Assembly: GCA_031769625.1 (NCBI GenBank)
Contig: JAUIMM010002293.1
Span: 310,001 to 374,000, forward strand
DNA from: Taudactylus pleione
Lineage: Eukaryota > Chordata > Amphibia > Anura > Myobatrachidae
Reading direction: 5' to 3'
DNA: 64,000 nt
The number at the start of each line of letters is the position of its first letter. The stretch's first letter is position 1. A model generated the notes under the pieces. The model did no database searches. It was not told the origin of the DNA and worked only from the letters and a program-made list of their open reading frames with translations. This document shows positions 33,970 through 45,257 of the stretch, one piece after another. The position numbers and the translations under genes were made by a program.

Positions 33970-34663
33970 GTAACAGGTAGGCGATTCCTAGATGGTTAAG
34001 GTTGCTACCTCTACTTACTCTGGCTTTACAAAGGGTACAGATGACTTGACAATTGTTGTCCGGATTTGGGTAGAAATAATTCCACATATAAGGAGTGGAT
34101 TGTTCGTCTTGTGCCCAGGCATGACAATGGACGTTTGCTTATCATGGGCAATAACTGTTTCTTCCACTGGTGCCTAATTTACACAAGCAACATCCTCATC
34201 AATAATATCCTTATTAGCGTCAGCTACACAAATATCCTGTTCATCCTGGTGCACTTCCACAGAAGCATCTTAAATTTCTATGTCAGCATGTTCACTTGTG
34301 CTTACATCATCATAAGAGGCAGAACCACCAGTCATAAATAAAGACAAAAGCCTTATCCTTTCCTTGCCACTTCATGTGGTGAAAGGCATATTGCCAATTT
34401 TATGTCTTTCTGCAGCTAACTTTCCCTTTGATGTTTTTTCTTTACCACTATAACAGATTGGTTCTTAATTTTAGATACGCTGACCTAAGTCCTGTATGCC
34501 TTTGGGCATCAGCTTTAGTAGATGATGTAGATGGACTAGTATCAGCATGATTGATAGCACTGGCAGCAGCTCCAGCACTAGTATGTGGTTTCTGCTCTCC
34601 TCTCAACTGATCATTCTCCATATCAATAAACATGAATGAAGTGGGGTACAGCACACTTGTCAA
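33970..34663 (-). pseudogene. hAT transposase N-terminal fragment with BED finger
   Basis: MENDQLRGEQKPHTSAGAAA near 34620 corresponds to the MEDQTF start of the family. The BED region (34000-34110) reads MWNYFYPNPDNNC then VICTLCKARVSRG, with both cysteines of the CxxC pair kept. Frame breaks separate the two. The gene then meets the inverted C-terminal half. Confidence 0.8.
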
Positions 34664-34689
34664 CTTGTACCAATTTTAAATATTACACT

Positions 34690-34960
34690 GCGGTATCAAT
34701 GAGCCACAAGATTTTTTATGAATAAGAAAAGAATAACACACTGCACTACCACTTACAGTGTCACAAGATTATTTATGAATAAGAATAACACACTGTGCTA
34801 CCACACAGTGTCACAAGATTATTTATGAATAAGAATAACACACTGTGCTACCACTTACAGTGTCAGAAGATTTTTTTATGAATAAGAAAAGAATAACACA
34901 CTGCACTACCACTTAGTGTCACAAGATTATTTCTGAATAAGAATAATACACTGTGCTGAA
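34690..34960. repeat. Tandem repeat of about 60 bp upstream of hAT transposase start
   Basis: GTGTCACAAGATTATTTATG then AATAAGAATAACACACTG recurs about five times. It occupies the same place (just upstream of the transposase start) as satellite A in copies 1-3 but is unrelated in sequence. Confidence 0.85.
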
Positions 34961-35124
34961 CCAATAGTAACAGTATGTTCAGGCCTAATGATGGTGGCGG
35001 ATCAACTATACAATACTGGACCAACTGCTTTCCGTAACCTGATCGCTTGCTTGGATTCATAGTAGGCAATACAGCATCAAGTGCTACAGCTTCTGCTAAT
35101 CCTGAATAATCGGCTAGATGGTAC

Positions 35125-35718
35125 TGTAACAGGACTGGATTAGGGGTCCCTCTCCTCGGGTAGATGGACTCCCTCTTCACACACACAGCAGCCAGAAAAT
35201 AGTACAGCAGTCTGGGTCTCATGCTAACTGGTCGGCGCCAGTCTTTATTGTGCCAAGTAAAAGGAAAAACAAAACATAAAAATAAACACTAGCCCATCTG
35301 TGCGCTAAGTAAACAAGAGGTTCCCTCTCTAAAGAAACAGTGGGGCCTACTGCCTCCACCATCAACACAAGCGCATTCACAGACCTTACAGGTAGTTTCA
35401 CCAAGTGTCTCTGAGACAGCCAACCTGCTTGCTCTTCCAGGTATGAGACACTCCCTTAAAATTAGACACAGCCTATATCAGCCAGTTCCAGGTGCAGAGC
35501 TTAATGAGCCTGCTAACAGGCCAAAAACCAAAACCTGGAGTGGGTTGTGGATTGAGCCCACCCTCTCCTCACATCCACACCCCCAGGTCCCAAACCAGCT
35601 TTTCCAAAAGCCGAAACTCAAATCTGCTTCAGTGCAGACTTTCTCCTGGGTTTTTTTTTTAGAACACATAGGTAAAAAACTTAGGGCAAATGTATCTACC
35701 ACTGACAACTGTACCACA
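35125..35718 (-). repeat. 3' LTR of the Gypsy element
   Basis: On the minus strand it starts TGTGGTACAG after the purine tract and ends CCTGTTACA (TG...CA). An AATAAA at about 35243-35248 (minus) lies where LTR polyadenylation signals occur. At 594 bp it is typical. Open frames crossing it are shadows. Confidence 0.72.
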
Positions 35719-35739
35719 TATCCCCCCCTTTGTTTTTGA

Positions 35740-37308
35740 CCTGTGGGGCGGAACAACTGAAGCTCCCAAGCAATGTACTTGTGACAACACGTCTGCATTG
35801 GCCAGCTGGCTTCCTGGCCTGTGCTCTACTGAAAACTTAAAGGTTTGTAGTGCCAAGAACCACCTCGTTATTCTTGCGTTACTGTCCTTGTTTTCGGACA
35901 TCCATTTCAGAGGGGCATGGTAGTAATCAGTTTGAACTTTGGGGGTCATTCAGACTCGCTCGTGAGTGGCAGGACGCTCGCAAGCGGGTCGATGTTCCCC
36001 CACTGCGCATGTGCACGACGGACGGAGCTCCATCAGGCGCATGTGAGAGACCCGGCGAGCGACGGGCTCTCCATCGCTCCGGGTCTTGCAGCAAAGGGGG
36101 CGTGCTGTCGATGTTGATTGACAGCATGCCCCCTTTGGTGGGCGTGCCTGCCAGATGGAGGCATTCCCATGGGAACACCTACCGTCTGAAGCCGGCCCCA
36201 CTGACATCACTAGTGATGTCAGTGGGAGTGATTTTGGCTCTGATAGAGCCAAAATCACTCCAGGGCTTTGCGGCAGTGAGACCCTACCGCAGGGTCTCTG
36301 TCACAAGCCCAATGGTCATGATGGTCAAGACCATCGTGACCATCATCATGGACGCTTGCATATGCTGTGGGTGGTCACCCACAGCTATGCGAGTGTCCAG
36401 GAGGCCGCTCCATTTTCATGGAGGAGGGCCCTGATTCAGAGTGAGCGCTCTGGTCAGAGAGTCCGGCTCTGAATCAGGCCTTTTTGTCCCACCAAATAGT
36501 ACCTGAGAGTTTCTAACGCCCATTTTATGGCCAAAGCTTCCTTTTCCACCGTGGCATAGTTTCTCTCATGGGTATTCAATTTCCTGCTCATGGTAAAAAA
36601 ATAGGGTGTTCCTCACCCTCTCTGTTTTGGGACAGGATGGCTCCGATGCCTACATTGGTTTGTACCACAAACTCTGTCAAAATCAGGGGTTACCAGAACA
36701 GTTTGGGTACATAAGGCTATTTTTAATTCTTGGAAAGCTTTATCCGCTTCTGGACCCCATTCCACCATTGTTTTTGTTTGCCCTTGGTAAGGTCAGTAAG
36801 TGGGACCGCAATGGTGGCAAAACCGGGTATGAACCTCCTATGGCATCCAGTGATCCCTAAGAAGGCTCTCACCTGCTTCTTATTGAGGGGTCGTGGCCAG
36901 GTCTGTATTGCCTCAATCTTATTGAGCTGTGGTTTTATCAAACCTCTGCCAATGGTGTACCCCAGATATTTTACTTCCTCCATCCCTAGACAACACTTTT
37001 CAGGTTGGCCATCAGACCTGCCTTAAAGATGGAGTCTAACACTGCTTGTACTCTGGGTAAGTGAGACTGCCAATCAGGACTATGTATGACCACATCATCC
37101 AGATTAGCCACAGCATATCATCTATGGGGTCTTAGCATCCTGTCCATCATTCTTTGGAAGGTAGCAGGCGCCCCATATAGGCCAAAGGGTAACATCTTAT
37201 ACTGAAACAACCCTTCTGGTGCACAAAAAGCTGTTTTTTCTCTTGCGTTTTTGGTTAATGGCACTTGCAAATAACCTTTGGTTAGGTCCAGAGTGGTTAA
37301 ATACCTTG
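35740..37308 (-). pseudogene. Gypsy pol: reverse transcriptase and RNase H, decayed
   Basis: From 37308 down: YLTTLDLTKGYLQVPL, FCAPEGLFQYKMLPFGLYGA, then the active site NLDDVVIHS (usually YLDD) just after a TGA near 37120. VKYLGYTIGRGLIKPQLNKI and FLGITGCHRRFIPGFATIAV form the thumb and connection (36723-36983). EALAIKWALETLRYYLVG precedes the MITE; VQTDYYHAPLKWM and RITRWFLALQTFKFSVEHRP with ANADVLSQVHCL complete RNase H. The frame then runs to KGGICG at the purine tract. The enzyme would copy element RNA into DNA. Substitutions, stops and the MITE make it inactive. Confidence 0.9.
35941..36480. mobile_element. Complete MITE in the Gypsy RNase H, TTT flanks
   Basis: The ends GGGGGTCATTCAGACTCG and GTCCGGCTCTGAATCAGGCC are imperfect inverted repeats. 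TTT precedes (35938-35940) and follows (36481-36483), a 3-bp duplication as in PIF/Harbinger. Removing 540 bp restores a continuous RNase H reading (RYYLVG... to VQTDYYH). Internal palindromes include GACATCACTAGTGATGTC and TGATTTTGGCTC/GAGCCAAAATCA. Confidence 0.85.
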
Positions 37309-37310
37309 TA

Positions 37311-38457
37311 ATAAGAAAGTTAGTGTCTATTTAATAGCGCAACATATGAAGAATAATGAGTTGAAACTAAACACAGTACAGTAAAAAAATAATGATGATT
37401 TAATAATATCGATAAGTTCAGAAAGTTATTAAAATTGTCAATAATGATATATATTGGCATAATAAAATAGAAAATATATACACAATCTTATACAAAATAA
37501 ATCAAAACAGGACAAAAAATGTTTTATGATATATAAATGTGGTCACAATTACTGTAACCATATGAATAATGCAAAAGAGAAAAAGGGGGTTCAATAGTTC
37601 CGTTCTGATATAAATGTGTTAGGTAGGTAGTAGCTTGGTCACAATGGTCTCTTAATCACAGCTCGTCAGCTGGAAGTATGTATTGTTGAATGAGAATGGG
37701 TGCGCGCACCGCCTACCTCATCTTGTTGTTATGCATGGTGTCCAAATGCGAATCCCCCAAAGTGTGGTATGGTGGTGAGTGGGCCTCCCGGTCTCTTCCT
37801 TCTTCTCCGTTCCTCCCTTGATGCTTGTGCTGTTGATCAGCAGATGGAGTAAACTTTGCTGCTGTGTTGAAGCGCTTCAGTGGTCAGCGTGCACGCTGAA
37901 CTCCGTCGGGTATGCTGGTACTGGAATCAGTGGATCGTTCAGACGGGGGGGCATGGCCAATGCGTTTCACCCGCTAATACCTGTGCGGGCTTCGTCAGGG
38001 CTGTAGTGTTCACTGACTTGGTATAGTGTCCTTTTATTCTCATGCTTAATTGATTGCTCAATTGATTGCTCGTTAATTAGTCAAACAGGTGCAGTGATGT
38101 TCCAGGCTCTGCTGTATATATCGCACCTTAATAGACAGTTTATCTATATCATATTCTACCACAAAAATTGGATATGTATATATGTGTAGATTTGTTGAAT
38201 TCCTTCTGTTTCACTTCAGTTTAATGCCAGTATAACACCAATTTTCGATTTAAAATGCAAAATGCACCTCTAAATTGAGCACTTATTAGATAGGGCACGC
38301 CAGCCAGGCCTCCAGCCTAATAATGACCCTCACATAGGACACCTAGCATGTGAATCCACTGACTGCTAACAACCCCCAAAACACTCCCACTAATATGGCT
38401 AGCAATAAATTGACTTAAGCAAACAAACAGCACATACCACTAAGCAAAGATCTGGGT
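37311..38457. other. A/T-rich unassigned repeat DNA, no gene
   Basis: The block 37311-37600 is very A/T-rich. Near 37955-38000 the sequence CCAATGCGTTTCACCCGC then GTGCGGGCTTCGTCAGGG forms a short hairpin of a type that recurs at 39747 (ACGTTTTGTCCGCTCGGAC then TTCTTCAGGGG). Such motifs occur in some Penelope-like or related repeats as I recall, but I cannot place it. Confidence 0.4.
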
Positions 38458-38465
38458 CTAGTATC

Positions 38466-38840
38466 CAGGAGTGTTTCTAGAGAGGAGGGGGCCCGTGTGC
38501 AGTCTCCGACACAGGCCCCCCCGCCTCTCTGTCTGGTGGCCGGCAGTGCACTGAGCTGTGTGTGGCCAGCGCTGGAGTTATAGACTCTGGACACTAGAGT
38601 GCGCCCAAAGTCTATAGAGGATGTGCTGGTCACCGGGAAAATGGCCACGGTGGCCATTTTCCCAGTACTGCGCATGCACAAACGATGGCTGCGGTGGCCA
38701 TTTTCCAGTCGTTTTACAGCGCTGGACCCATGCTGACATGGGTCTCCGAGGAGGCAAGCAATTCTATGGGTACAGGGCCCCCTTGGACCCAGGGGCCCAT
38801 GTTCCTCGCACACCCTGCACCCATTATAGATACACTCCTG
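38466..38840. mobile_element. hAT-type MITE with perfect 8-bp duplication
   Basis: The ends CAGGAGTGTTTCTAGA and TATAGATACACTCCTG are inverted (14 of 16). CTAGTATC flanks at 38458-38465 and 38841-38848. It is 375 bp, G/C-rich and non-coding, with an internal palindrome around GAAAATGGCCACGGTGGCCATTTTC. Confidence 0.93.
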
Positions 38841-38848
38841 CTAGTATC

Positions 38849-39322
38849 ATTTCAGTAGCACATACTATTCAGTAATAATAGTAATCATGTTTATCATCCA
38901 ATAGTATTGGTTAAGTATTCTTAAAGATTAATACACAGCCTGGCTAGATTATAGTGCTAATTTATCTAAACAAAATATTAGTAACTTGTATGTGCATGTT
39001 TATTACATCCACTTCCCGGAGGAGGAGATGGCGTCAGGGTTGCTTGGGCAACAGCACGACACACTGTGGCAACATCATTGGGCAGTGTCCTGCCGGGCGG
39101 GTGCGCTTCTCCAACCAAATGGCTTTGAATGATTAGCACAAAGGGATAAAGGTAAGAAGATGGTTGCTATGTCTATTTGTGTAAGATACAGCAGCCTGAG
39201 GACAGGGTTCGTAGTGACCCTGAACGTTGTAATTGATGCTGTTGATGAATTGAATATACAACCTAAAAAGCAGTAGTGCTGTGAGTGGTTATTTTACAGC
39301 AGGAGTGCCGGGAGTACAATGG

Positions 39323-39352
<30 letters not shown>
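38849..39352. other. Spacer, no gene; (TA)n run at the end
   Basis: It is mixed sequence without coding signals. A TA run of about 30 bp lies at about 39324-39353. Confidence 0.5.
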
Positions 39353-39355
<3 letters not shown>

Positions 39356-39962
39356 ACAATACTAGAGGGCGCAAATACAAATATTGATATTCCTTTATGG
39401 TATATAATGGGGAATCCAAAGACAAGTTCTTAAAGGCAAATGTTCTTATCCAGTTATAGTGTATTCCAATATGATTGATAGTCGATTTCATAGAGTCCAA
39501 AGAGCTTCAAGAAAAGACCCGCTCATCAAAAATCACAAAGAAATGGCCCAAAGGCCCACCATTAGATGTTGTAAACAATATATTTATTTAAAAGTTTTTT
39601 GTCATTATGACATAAAAATAATTAAAAAGCTTTCTTACACGATAAATTTATCCATTAACACAGCAAGGGAGGATGGCAATTGATATCCTGTTGTCTCCCC
39701 CTTTTTTTTAGGGTATAGTTTCTTCTGGTCAATGGATTTACAACCCAACACGTTTTGTCCGCTCGGACTTCTTCAGGGGTATAAACATCCAAATACAGAA
39801 AAACGTAAATGGTCCAACAGAAAGCTGGCTAAATGTTGTCCCTAGGGTGGACAACTCCTCAGAAGCTATTTGTCAAATTGAGATGTGTTCTGATCGCAAG
39901 ATCAAGCTATCAAGCTATAAAGAAATATCAATATTTGTATTTGTGCCCTCTAGTATTGTTGT
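39353..39962. mobile_element. Inverted-repeat element, about 38-bp arms
   Basis: ACAACAATACTAGAGGGCGC (39353 onward) continues AAATACAAATATTGATATT and returns inverted at 39924-39962 (ATTTGTGCCCTCTAGTATTG), one mismatch seen. The inside holds ACGTTTTGTCCGCTCGGAC, TTCTTCAGGGG and no gene. The arms could be a DNA-transposon terminus or an inverted pair of Penelope-like ends; I cannot decide. Confidence 0.62.
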
Positions 39963-40010
39963 GTATCTTGATCTATTTGTTCCCACCAACAGGGGTTCCA
40001 CTTGAGGAGC

Positions 40011-40059
40011 AGCATTTATTTTCACATAATAAGCGCAAAATAAGGGCATTGTTTTTTTT

Positions 40060-40102
<43 letters not shown>

Positions 40103-40875
40103 TAACGACAGGCTTAATCCACGGCACTCAACCATCTGGGGTGCTCTTGGCATGTCACCACACCATCTACATAAAAAATATCATACAAACTCGGCACTCA
40201 CATGCTTTTCAAACTGCAACTCCTTTGAACATAGGGAATGTTGGTTCCAAAATATTGCAATAATTTGTTAAGCTGACCACCGCTTCACGGTCATTCCCAT
40301 CTGGCCAGTCACTACACTGATTCTCAGATAAATGAACTTGATCTGCCACCTTTTGCTCAAGCTGCATACATTTTAAACATGAAACTGGGTCCTGCCTTAA
40401 AGAGACAGGACCACACTCAGGGCTATCAGTTAATAAGCACCTGGAAAAAGAAAAAAAGTTTGTCTTACATTTGAAAAACAGGGTGCCCTAGCAAGTGTGA
40501 CCACAAAATTTAAATAAACGACAGGCTTAATCCACGGCACTCAACCATCTGGGGTGCCCTTTGCATGTGACCACACCATCTACATAAAAAATATCATACA
40601 AACTTGGCACTCACATTCTTTTCAAACTGCAACTCCTTTGAACATAGGGAATGTTGTTTCCAAAATATTGCAATAATTTGTTAAGCTGACCACCGCTTCA
40701 CGGTCATTTCCATCTGGCCAGTCCCTACACTGATTCTCAGATAAATGAACTTGATCTGCCACCTTTGGCTCAAGCTGCATACATTTTAAACATGAAACTG
40801 GGTCCTGCCTTAAAGAGACGAGTAGCAGCATTTATTGTCACATCATAAGCGCAAAACAAGGGCATTGTTTTTTCT

Positions 40876-40914
<39 letters not shown>

Positions 40915-40915
40915 C
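40011..40915. repeat. Interleaved direct duplications of about 100 and 300 bp
   Basis: AACGACAGGCTTAATCCACG begins two copies of a unit of at least 300 bp, at 40104 and 40517, closely similar through CTGGGTCCTGCCTTAAAGAG. A second pair, GCAGCATTTATTTTCACATA with AAGGGCATTGTTTTTT and an AT run, flanks them at 40011-40100 and 40825-40915. No gene is present. Confidence 0.82.
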
Positions 40916-41639
40916 ATTTTTATCAATAGCTTAAGTCTTATGTAAACAAAACTCTCTCCCTTGCCTCCAGTAATTACCCCTCTGTTCCTCCAATGACAGT
41001 ATACAGTAAAATAGCTTTCCCTCCAAGGATAGACTCTACTGCAAATAAATGGATAAGAATAAGGTATTCCCAACCCTGGATTCACTGTGATGCAACCACC
41101 AGTAGCATACATTTCCAAAACCATACTACTGTATACCAAAGGTGATACCCCAGTATATAAAGCTGGGCTGTTAGGGGATATTTTCCCTCTCCCTCCCAAG
41201 TGCCCCCTAAAAAATAATTAATTAATCAATCAATCAATCAATGTGTTTTTTTTCTGTGTGTGTGCGTTAGCCATGGCATCACAACCCCTCTACTGAGATT
41301 TGCATTAACATTTTCAAAGGGGAAAATAGAGGAAATTGTTTAAAAAATTGAATAAAGCAGCTAAAACTGCGTTCTCTGATTATAGTGTCCCTACTCCCTA
41401 CCCATGGTCCCTCTACCTGAATTTCATTGAGTCAGATGGGCAACTCCATGCAATTGTATTCCAGAGTGCAGCTGCTCCTCCTGTAGCCCAGGTCAGAAGA
41501 TGTGGAGGGGGTGTGGTGATGATATGGTCTAAAAAGGAGCTCACATCCACTAAAGTGGACAATGAATTCCCAATATAACTGGGAGCGCAGCTGTAATTTA
41601 TACACACAATTTTCTTCATGTGGCCCATAGCAAGTGGCA
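40916..41639. other. Unassigned spacer, no gene
   Basis: It contains a (AATC)n-like run near 41219-41241. Short open frames have no recognisable features. Confidence 0.4.
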
Positions 41640-42445
41640 ACATGAACATTTTTTATTTTTAGTTAGAAACTTAAAAATTTATCCCCAAATCGCCTCTTTT
41701 TCCTGCCAGTAGGTATTTACACGTATCTCTTTCTCTTCAGATCTGTGTCCATTGGGAAGAAAAAAACAATCTCTTCATCCCTTCTGGGATGAAAATCCAC
41801 TCCCAGCAAGCAGGCATGGTGCTCAAGAATTCCCAAGAAAGACACAACCTAAGACTTAAACATTGAATCTAAAATGTTGCTTTTAATGCTCTGTTCTGCT
41901 TGTTCACATATTTGATCTGGTTAAGTGGACAGTGGGAACAATGGCAGTTTGAAAGCCACTAACTAAAGGTGCATACACATGGTACAATCTGTACCACCAA
42001 TGACTTGAAAGATATCTTTCAAAGATATCTTTCAGTAGGTCATCCTGCCATATTTCTGAACAGGGAAAATTGACAATATCATCCATGTTGGCCTGCATGC
42101 ATTGACGAAGAAAGATATTATCGTCCATGCAGGAATGCGCATTGTTGGTCATTGGTTGATCATTCACTGCCTAAAAATGAACATTATGAATGACATATCG
42201 TTCAACAATATCATTATTGTTCATATCGTTCAGGAAAATTGTCCCGTGTGTATGCAGCATTACTCTGTTTTTTTAATGTACAGGTTGGGAAATGCCTTTA
42301 CAGAAGATTTGGAAAGGATTATTTATGTCAATTGTTTTTGGAAAGCAAAGCACTCTTCCTGGTCCCCTTCTGGGATGAAAATCCATTCCTAGCCTCAGAA
42401 GCAGGCACAGGATTCTCAAGAAAGACACAACATAAGGCCTTAAAT

Positions 42446-42655
42446 CAGGGGTAGCCAACCTCAGTCCTCAAGAGCTACTAACAGTTCACATTATTTAGAC
42501 CACCTAGCAGGTGCACAGGTGTAGTCATTACTCTGCACTACATTTGAAAAGATCCATAGGTGGAGATAATTATTTATTACAGTTGTGATTCTGTGAGGAG
42601 ACCTGGAAAACATGCACTGTTGATAGCACTCGAGGACCAGGGTTGGCCACCCCTG
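42446..42655. mobile_element. hAT (Buster-like) MITE, duplication CCTTAAAT
   Basis: The ends CAGGGGTAGCCAACC and GGTTGGCCACCCCTG are inverted. CCTTAAAT flanks at 42438-42445 and 42656-42663, fitting the NNNTANNN target pattern of Buster-type hATs. It is 210 bp and non-coding, with CTCAAGAGC near the left end, as in widespread vertebrate MITEs. Confidence 0.92.
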
Positions 42656-42917
42656 CCTTAAATCATAGATCTACACTTGTCCACATATCTGTGCTGGTTA
42701 AGTGGCACTTTGAAGCCACTAACTAACTATGTTTTTTTATATCTCTGTACAGGATTGGAAATGCCTTTGCAGAAGGATTGCAAATAATTATTTAAGTAAT
42801 ATTTTTATTTGTTTTTGGAAAGCATTCTTCCTGGTCCCCACTTGGGATGAAAATCCACTCCTTGCCATAGAAGCAGGAGCAGGATTCTCAAAAAAGACAC
42901 AACGTAAGGCCTTAAAT

Positions 42918-43112
42918 CAGGGTAGCCAACCTTGGTCCTCAAGAGCTCACGTTTTCCAGATGACCTAGCTGGTACACAGGTGTATTCATTACTCACAAAC
43001 ACATTTAGAAAGATCCACAGGTGGAGTTAATTATTACACTTATGATTCTGTGAGGAGACCTGGAAAACATGCACTATTGGTAGCTCTCGTGGACCAGGGT
43101 TGACTACCCCTG
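42918..43112. mobile_element. Second copy of the same MITE with the same CCTTAAAT flanks
   Basis: CAGGGTAGCCAACC...GGTTGACTACCCCTG is flanked by CCTTAAAT at 42910-42917 and 43113-43120. Identical flanks and shared surrounding sequence show that a block already holding the MITE was duplicated in tandem. Confidence 0.9.
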
Positions 43113-43834
43113 CCTTAAATCATAGATCTTACGCTTTAGGCAACTAACTAACTATGTTTTTTTAATGTCCCTGTACAGGTTTGGAAAAGCTTTTTCTTGT
43201 GGAAAGCACTACTATAAGTCTTTGCGGTCCCCTTCTGGGTTGAGAAAATCAACTCGCAGTGGCAGCAGCAGCAGCAGCCATGCTCAAGGATTCTTCTGTG
43301 GCAAGGACTGATGTGAATGTATCACTTTTTTTTGTAAATGCCTCCTCCCGTCCCCCTCAAAAATTTACTTCGGAATCAAAAAACTAAATTAAATTTACTA
43401 TCAATCAACCATTCCTGTCCCTGCCTTCAACTGCATACATTCTCCAACTCCCTCAGGCCTCTCTTGAATAATAAAAGTGTTTCCTGATGTGCCATGTTTG
43501 AAGTTGAACTGCCTTGTGTTTGTGCCACCCACTGCTGCAGCTTAGTTTTGTGAGCCAGCTAGCTTGGTGCAAATTTTGGGCCTAAACTTGATGAAAACAA
43601 TATAGTGAGCTTTTCAAAATTGATTGGAAACGAGTGAAAATAAATGTTATTGGGGTTAATAATTCTGTAGGAACAAAAAAAGACCAATTTTATGTGATTT
43701 TAGCCGTTTTTATGATTTTTTAAGAATAAAATCCAGATCCAAAACCAAAACCGAAAACCAAAACACGGAGGTGAGGTTTTGGCAAAACCAATCGAGATCC
43801 AAAATAAAAACATGGGGGTCAGTGCACTTCTCTA

Positions 43835-45060
43835 ATTTTTAACCACCTCACAGCTCACTATTGATTTCACTATTTTTCACCAATATAGGATAAAGGCTGC
43901 AGCGAGCAGGCTGGCTAAAGTAAGCAACAACGCAGTGGGACAAATGCACAGCAGTTTAAAAAATATAGGACATCTATGAAACATTGCCACACAGCAGTGG
44001 TAGACAGGATGGCAGTTTAATAAACTATAATAATGTCAGTCGGCAATGGCCCAAATTGTGCAAAATGTAAAGAAAAGAGGTGCAAGATGGAATTGTCACT
44101 CCCAACCACTCTTATGTGGGACATTAAAAAGGATATGCACAGTTTAAAAAACCAAGTACTTCAGCGACTAGGACTTACACTTTCATGGCTGAACTCTTTG
44201 GTTTGTTTGGGCCCCCACAAAACATTTTTTGGAAGAACAACCTTCAATTAGTGGTGGATATTGCATGTGCTGGTCCAAACTACTGGTAGCTGATACTGGA
44301 CTGCTTGTTATTAATTTACAAATCATTATAATTTTGTTGAACAAATTGCATAAACTCGCTGCAAATGACGTAACAGGGAGGAGGTGCCTAGATGGTTAAT
44401 GTCTCTTCCTCTGCTAACTTTGACTTTACAACTGGAACAGATGCCTTCACAACTGTTGTCAGATTTTAGATTAAAATAATTCCACACTTAAGACGTGGCT
44501 TTTATGGCTTTCTTTTTAACATGAGCAATGATTTATGCAAACCACATCCTCCTTATCAACATCCTCATTAGCATCAGTTAGGACACAAATTTCCATTCAT
44601 CCTCCTTTTGCATTTCCTCCACACTATCATCCTCATTTTTTATTATTTCACCATCTAATACTAGCACAGCCGTCATGGCATCAGTGATCCCCTGTGAAAC
44701 TGGGTTACAGCTGTTATACTTACTTCCTCTGTTTAATAGTCAATTGTTTTTTTTAATTACTACTAGTAGTAGACTTTTTGGTCCCTTTCTGGGATGAAGA
44801 TACACCCCCAGCGGCAGCAACAGGTGTAGCACTCAAAGATCCTTCTAAGGAATCATGTATAGGTGAGGAGTCAGTCATGCTTAAGAAATTGGATACAGCA
44901 CTACTTCCGGTCACAAATGAGAATGTTGATGATGATGCAGGTGTTGGTGGTGGAGATTGCAGGCGCTTGGATCCAGATAGATGGGAGCAGCTAGGTGACA
45001 CTGGACTGATTATTGTTCATTTTTTTTGTCCCCAAAGTCTTTGAATTTTAAACACCCTTT
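43835..45060 (-). pseudogene. hAT transposase fragment and 3' region, decayed
   Basis: 43835-44230 matches the zone between the hAT left end and the transposase stop, including a weakened hairpin (CCAAGTACTTCAGC with GCTGAACTCTTTGG). The minus-strand transposase N-terminal part follows: BED-like codons near 44410-44510, then SGSKRLQSPPPTPASSSTFS and MTDSSPIHDSLEGS with VSSSQKGTKKSTT (44753-45001). The core and dimerisation region are deleted. Confidence 0.78.
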
Positions 45061-45176
45061 CCAATTTAATGAATGCGCTGCAAGTGACAGCGAGGAGGTT
45101 CCAAGATGGTTAAGGTCCTTATCTCTACTCACTGTTACTTGGCAATGGTTACAATTGGCTTTGCAAAGTTTGTCCG

Positions 45177-45257
45177 TGTCACGATTGGTGCTTGAGAATT
45201 ACCTGACTCAGGTGTTGATGTGGATTCAGCGGAGACCGGCTTGACTGGAACCACTTA
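45177..45257. repeat. LTR fragment of the family seen at 4332
   Basis: TGTCACGATTGGTGCTTGAG...AATTACCTG...GACCGGCTTGACTGGAACCA parallels TGTCACGGTTGGTGCTAGTG...GAGTTACCTG...GGCTGGACTGGAACCA at 4332-4410. Only about 80 bp are present. Confidence 0.75.

Larger units (their letters stand above)
31703..34990. mobile_element. Rearranged hAT element with inverted transposase halves
   Basis: The left end TAGAGGTGTGCACCCACC at 31703 abuts the CTTAAGAC duplication of its neighbour. The terminus implies minus-strand genes, yet the middle and C-terminal transposase pieces (32230-33720) read on the plus strand while the N-terminal piece (33970-34663) reads minus. An internal inversion or nested opposite insertion is needed. 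The right end was not found. Confidence 0.75.
35125..37310 (-). mobile_element. Gypsy LTR retrotransposon, 3' part
   Basis: The minus strand shows reverse transcriptase, RNase H, a purine tract (AAAGGGGGG, near 35725) and a 3' LTR. A MITE (35941-36480) lies inside RNase H. The 5' side ends abruptly near 37310 within the reverse transcriptase. No integrase lies between RNase H and the LTR. Confidence 0.85.
41640..43834. mobile_element. Decayed hAT with tandemly amplified transposase segment
   Basis: It ends with AATCCAGATCCAAAACCAAA...CAGTGCACTTCTCTA at 43834, the inverse of the family left end. Inside, a segment running from TGTACAGG-TTGGAAATGCCTTT through CTGGGATGAAAATCCACTCC to AAGACACAAC recurs near 41760-41860, 42280-42435, 42748-42905 and 43176-43260. 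The strings correspond to minus-strand transposase codons (GSGFSS...; VHLTRSNM near 41920 for VHLTTDMW). It is a dead mosaic. Confidence 0.7.

Noticed and set aside
40622..40831. Minus-strand open frame in the 40-kb duplications as a gene
   Set aside because: The other copy of the duplication does not keep the frame clean and no domain is recognisable.
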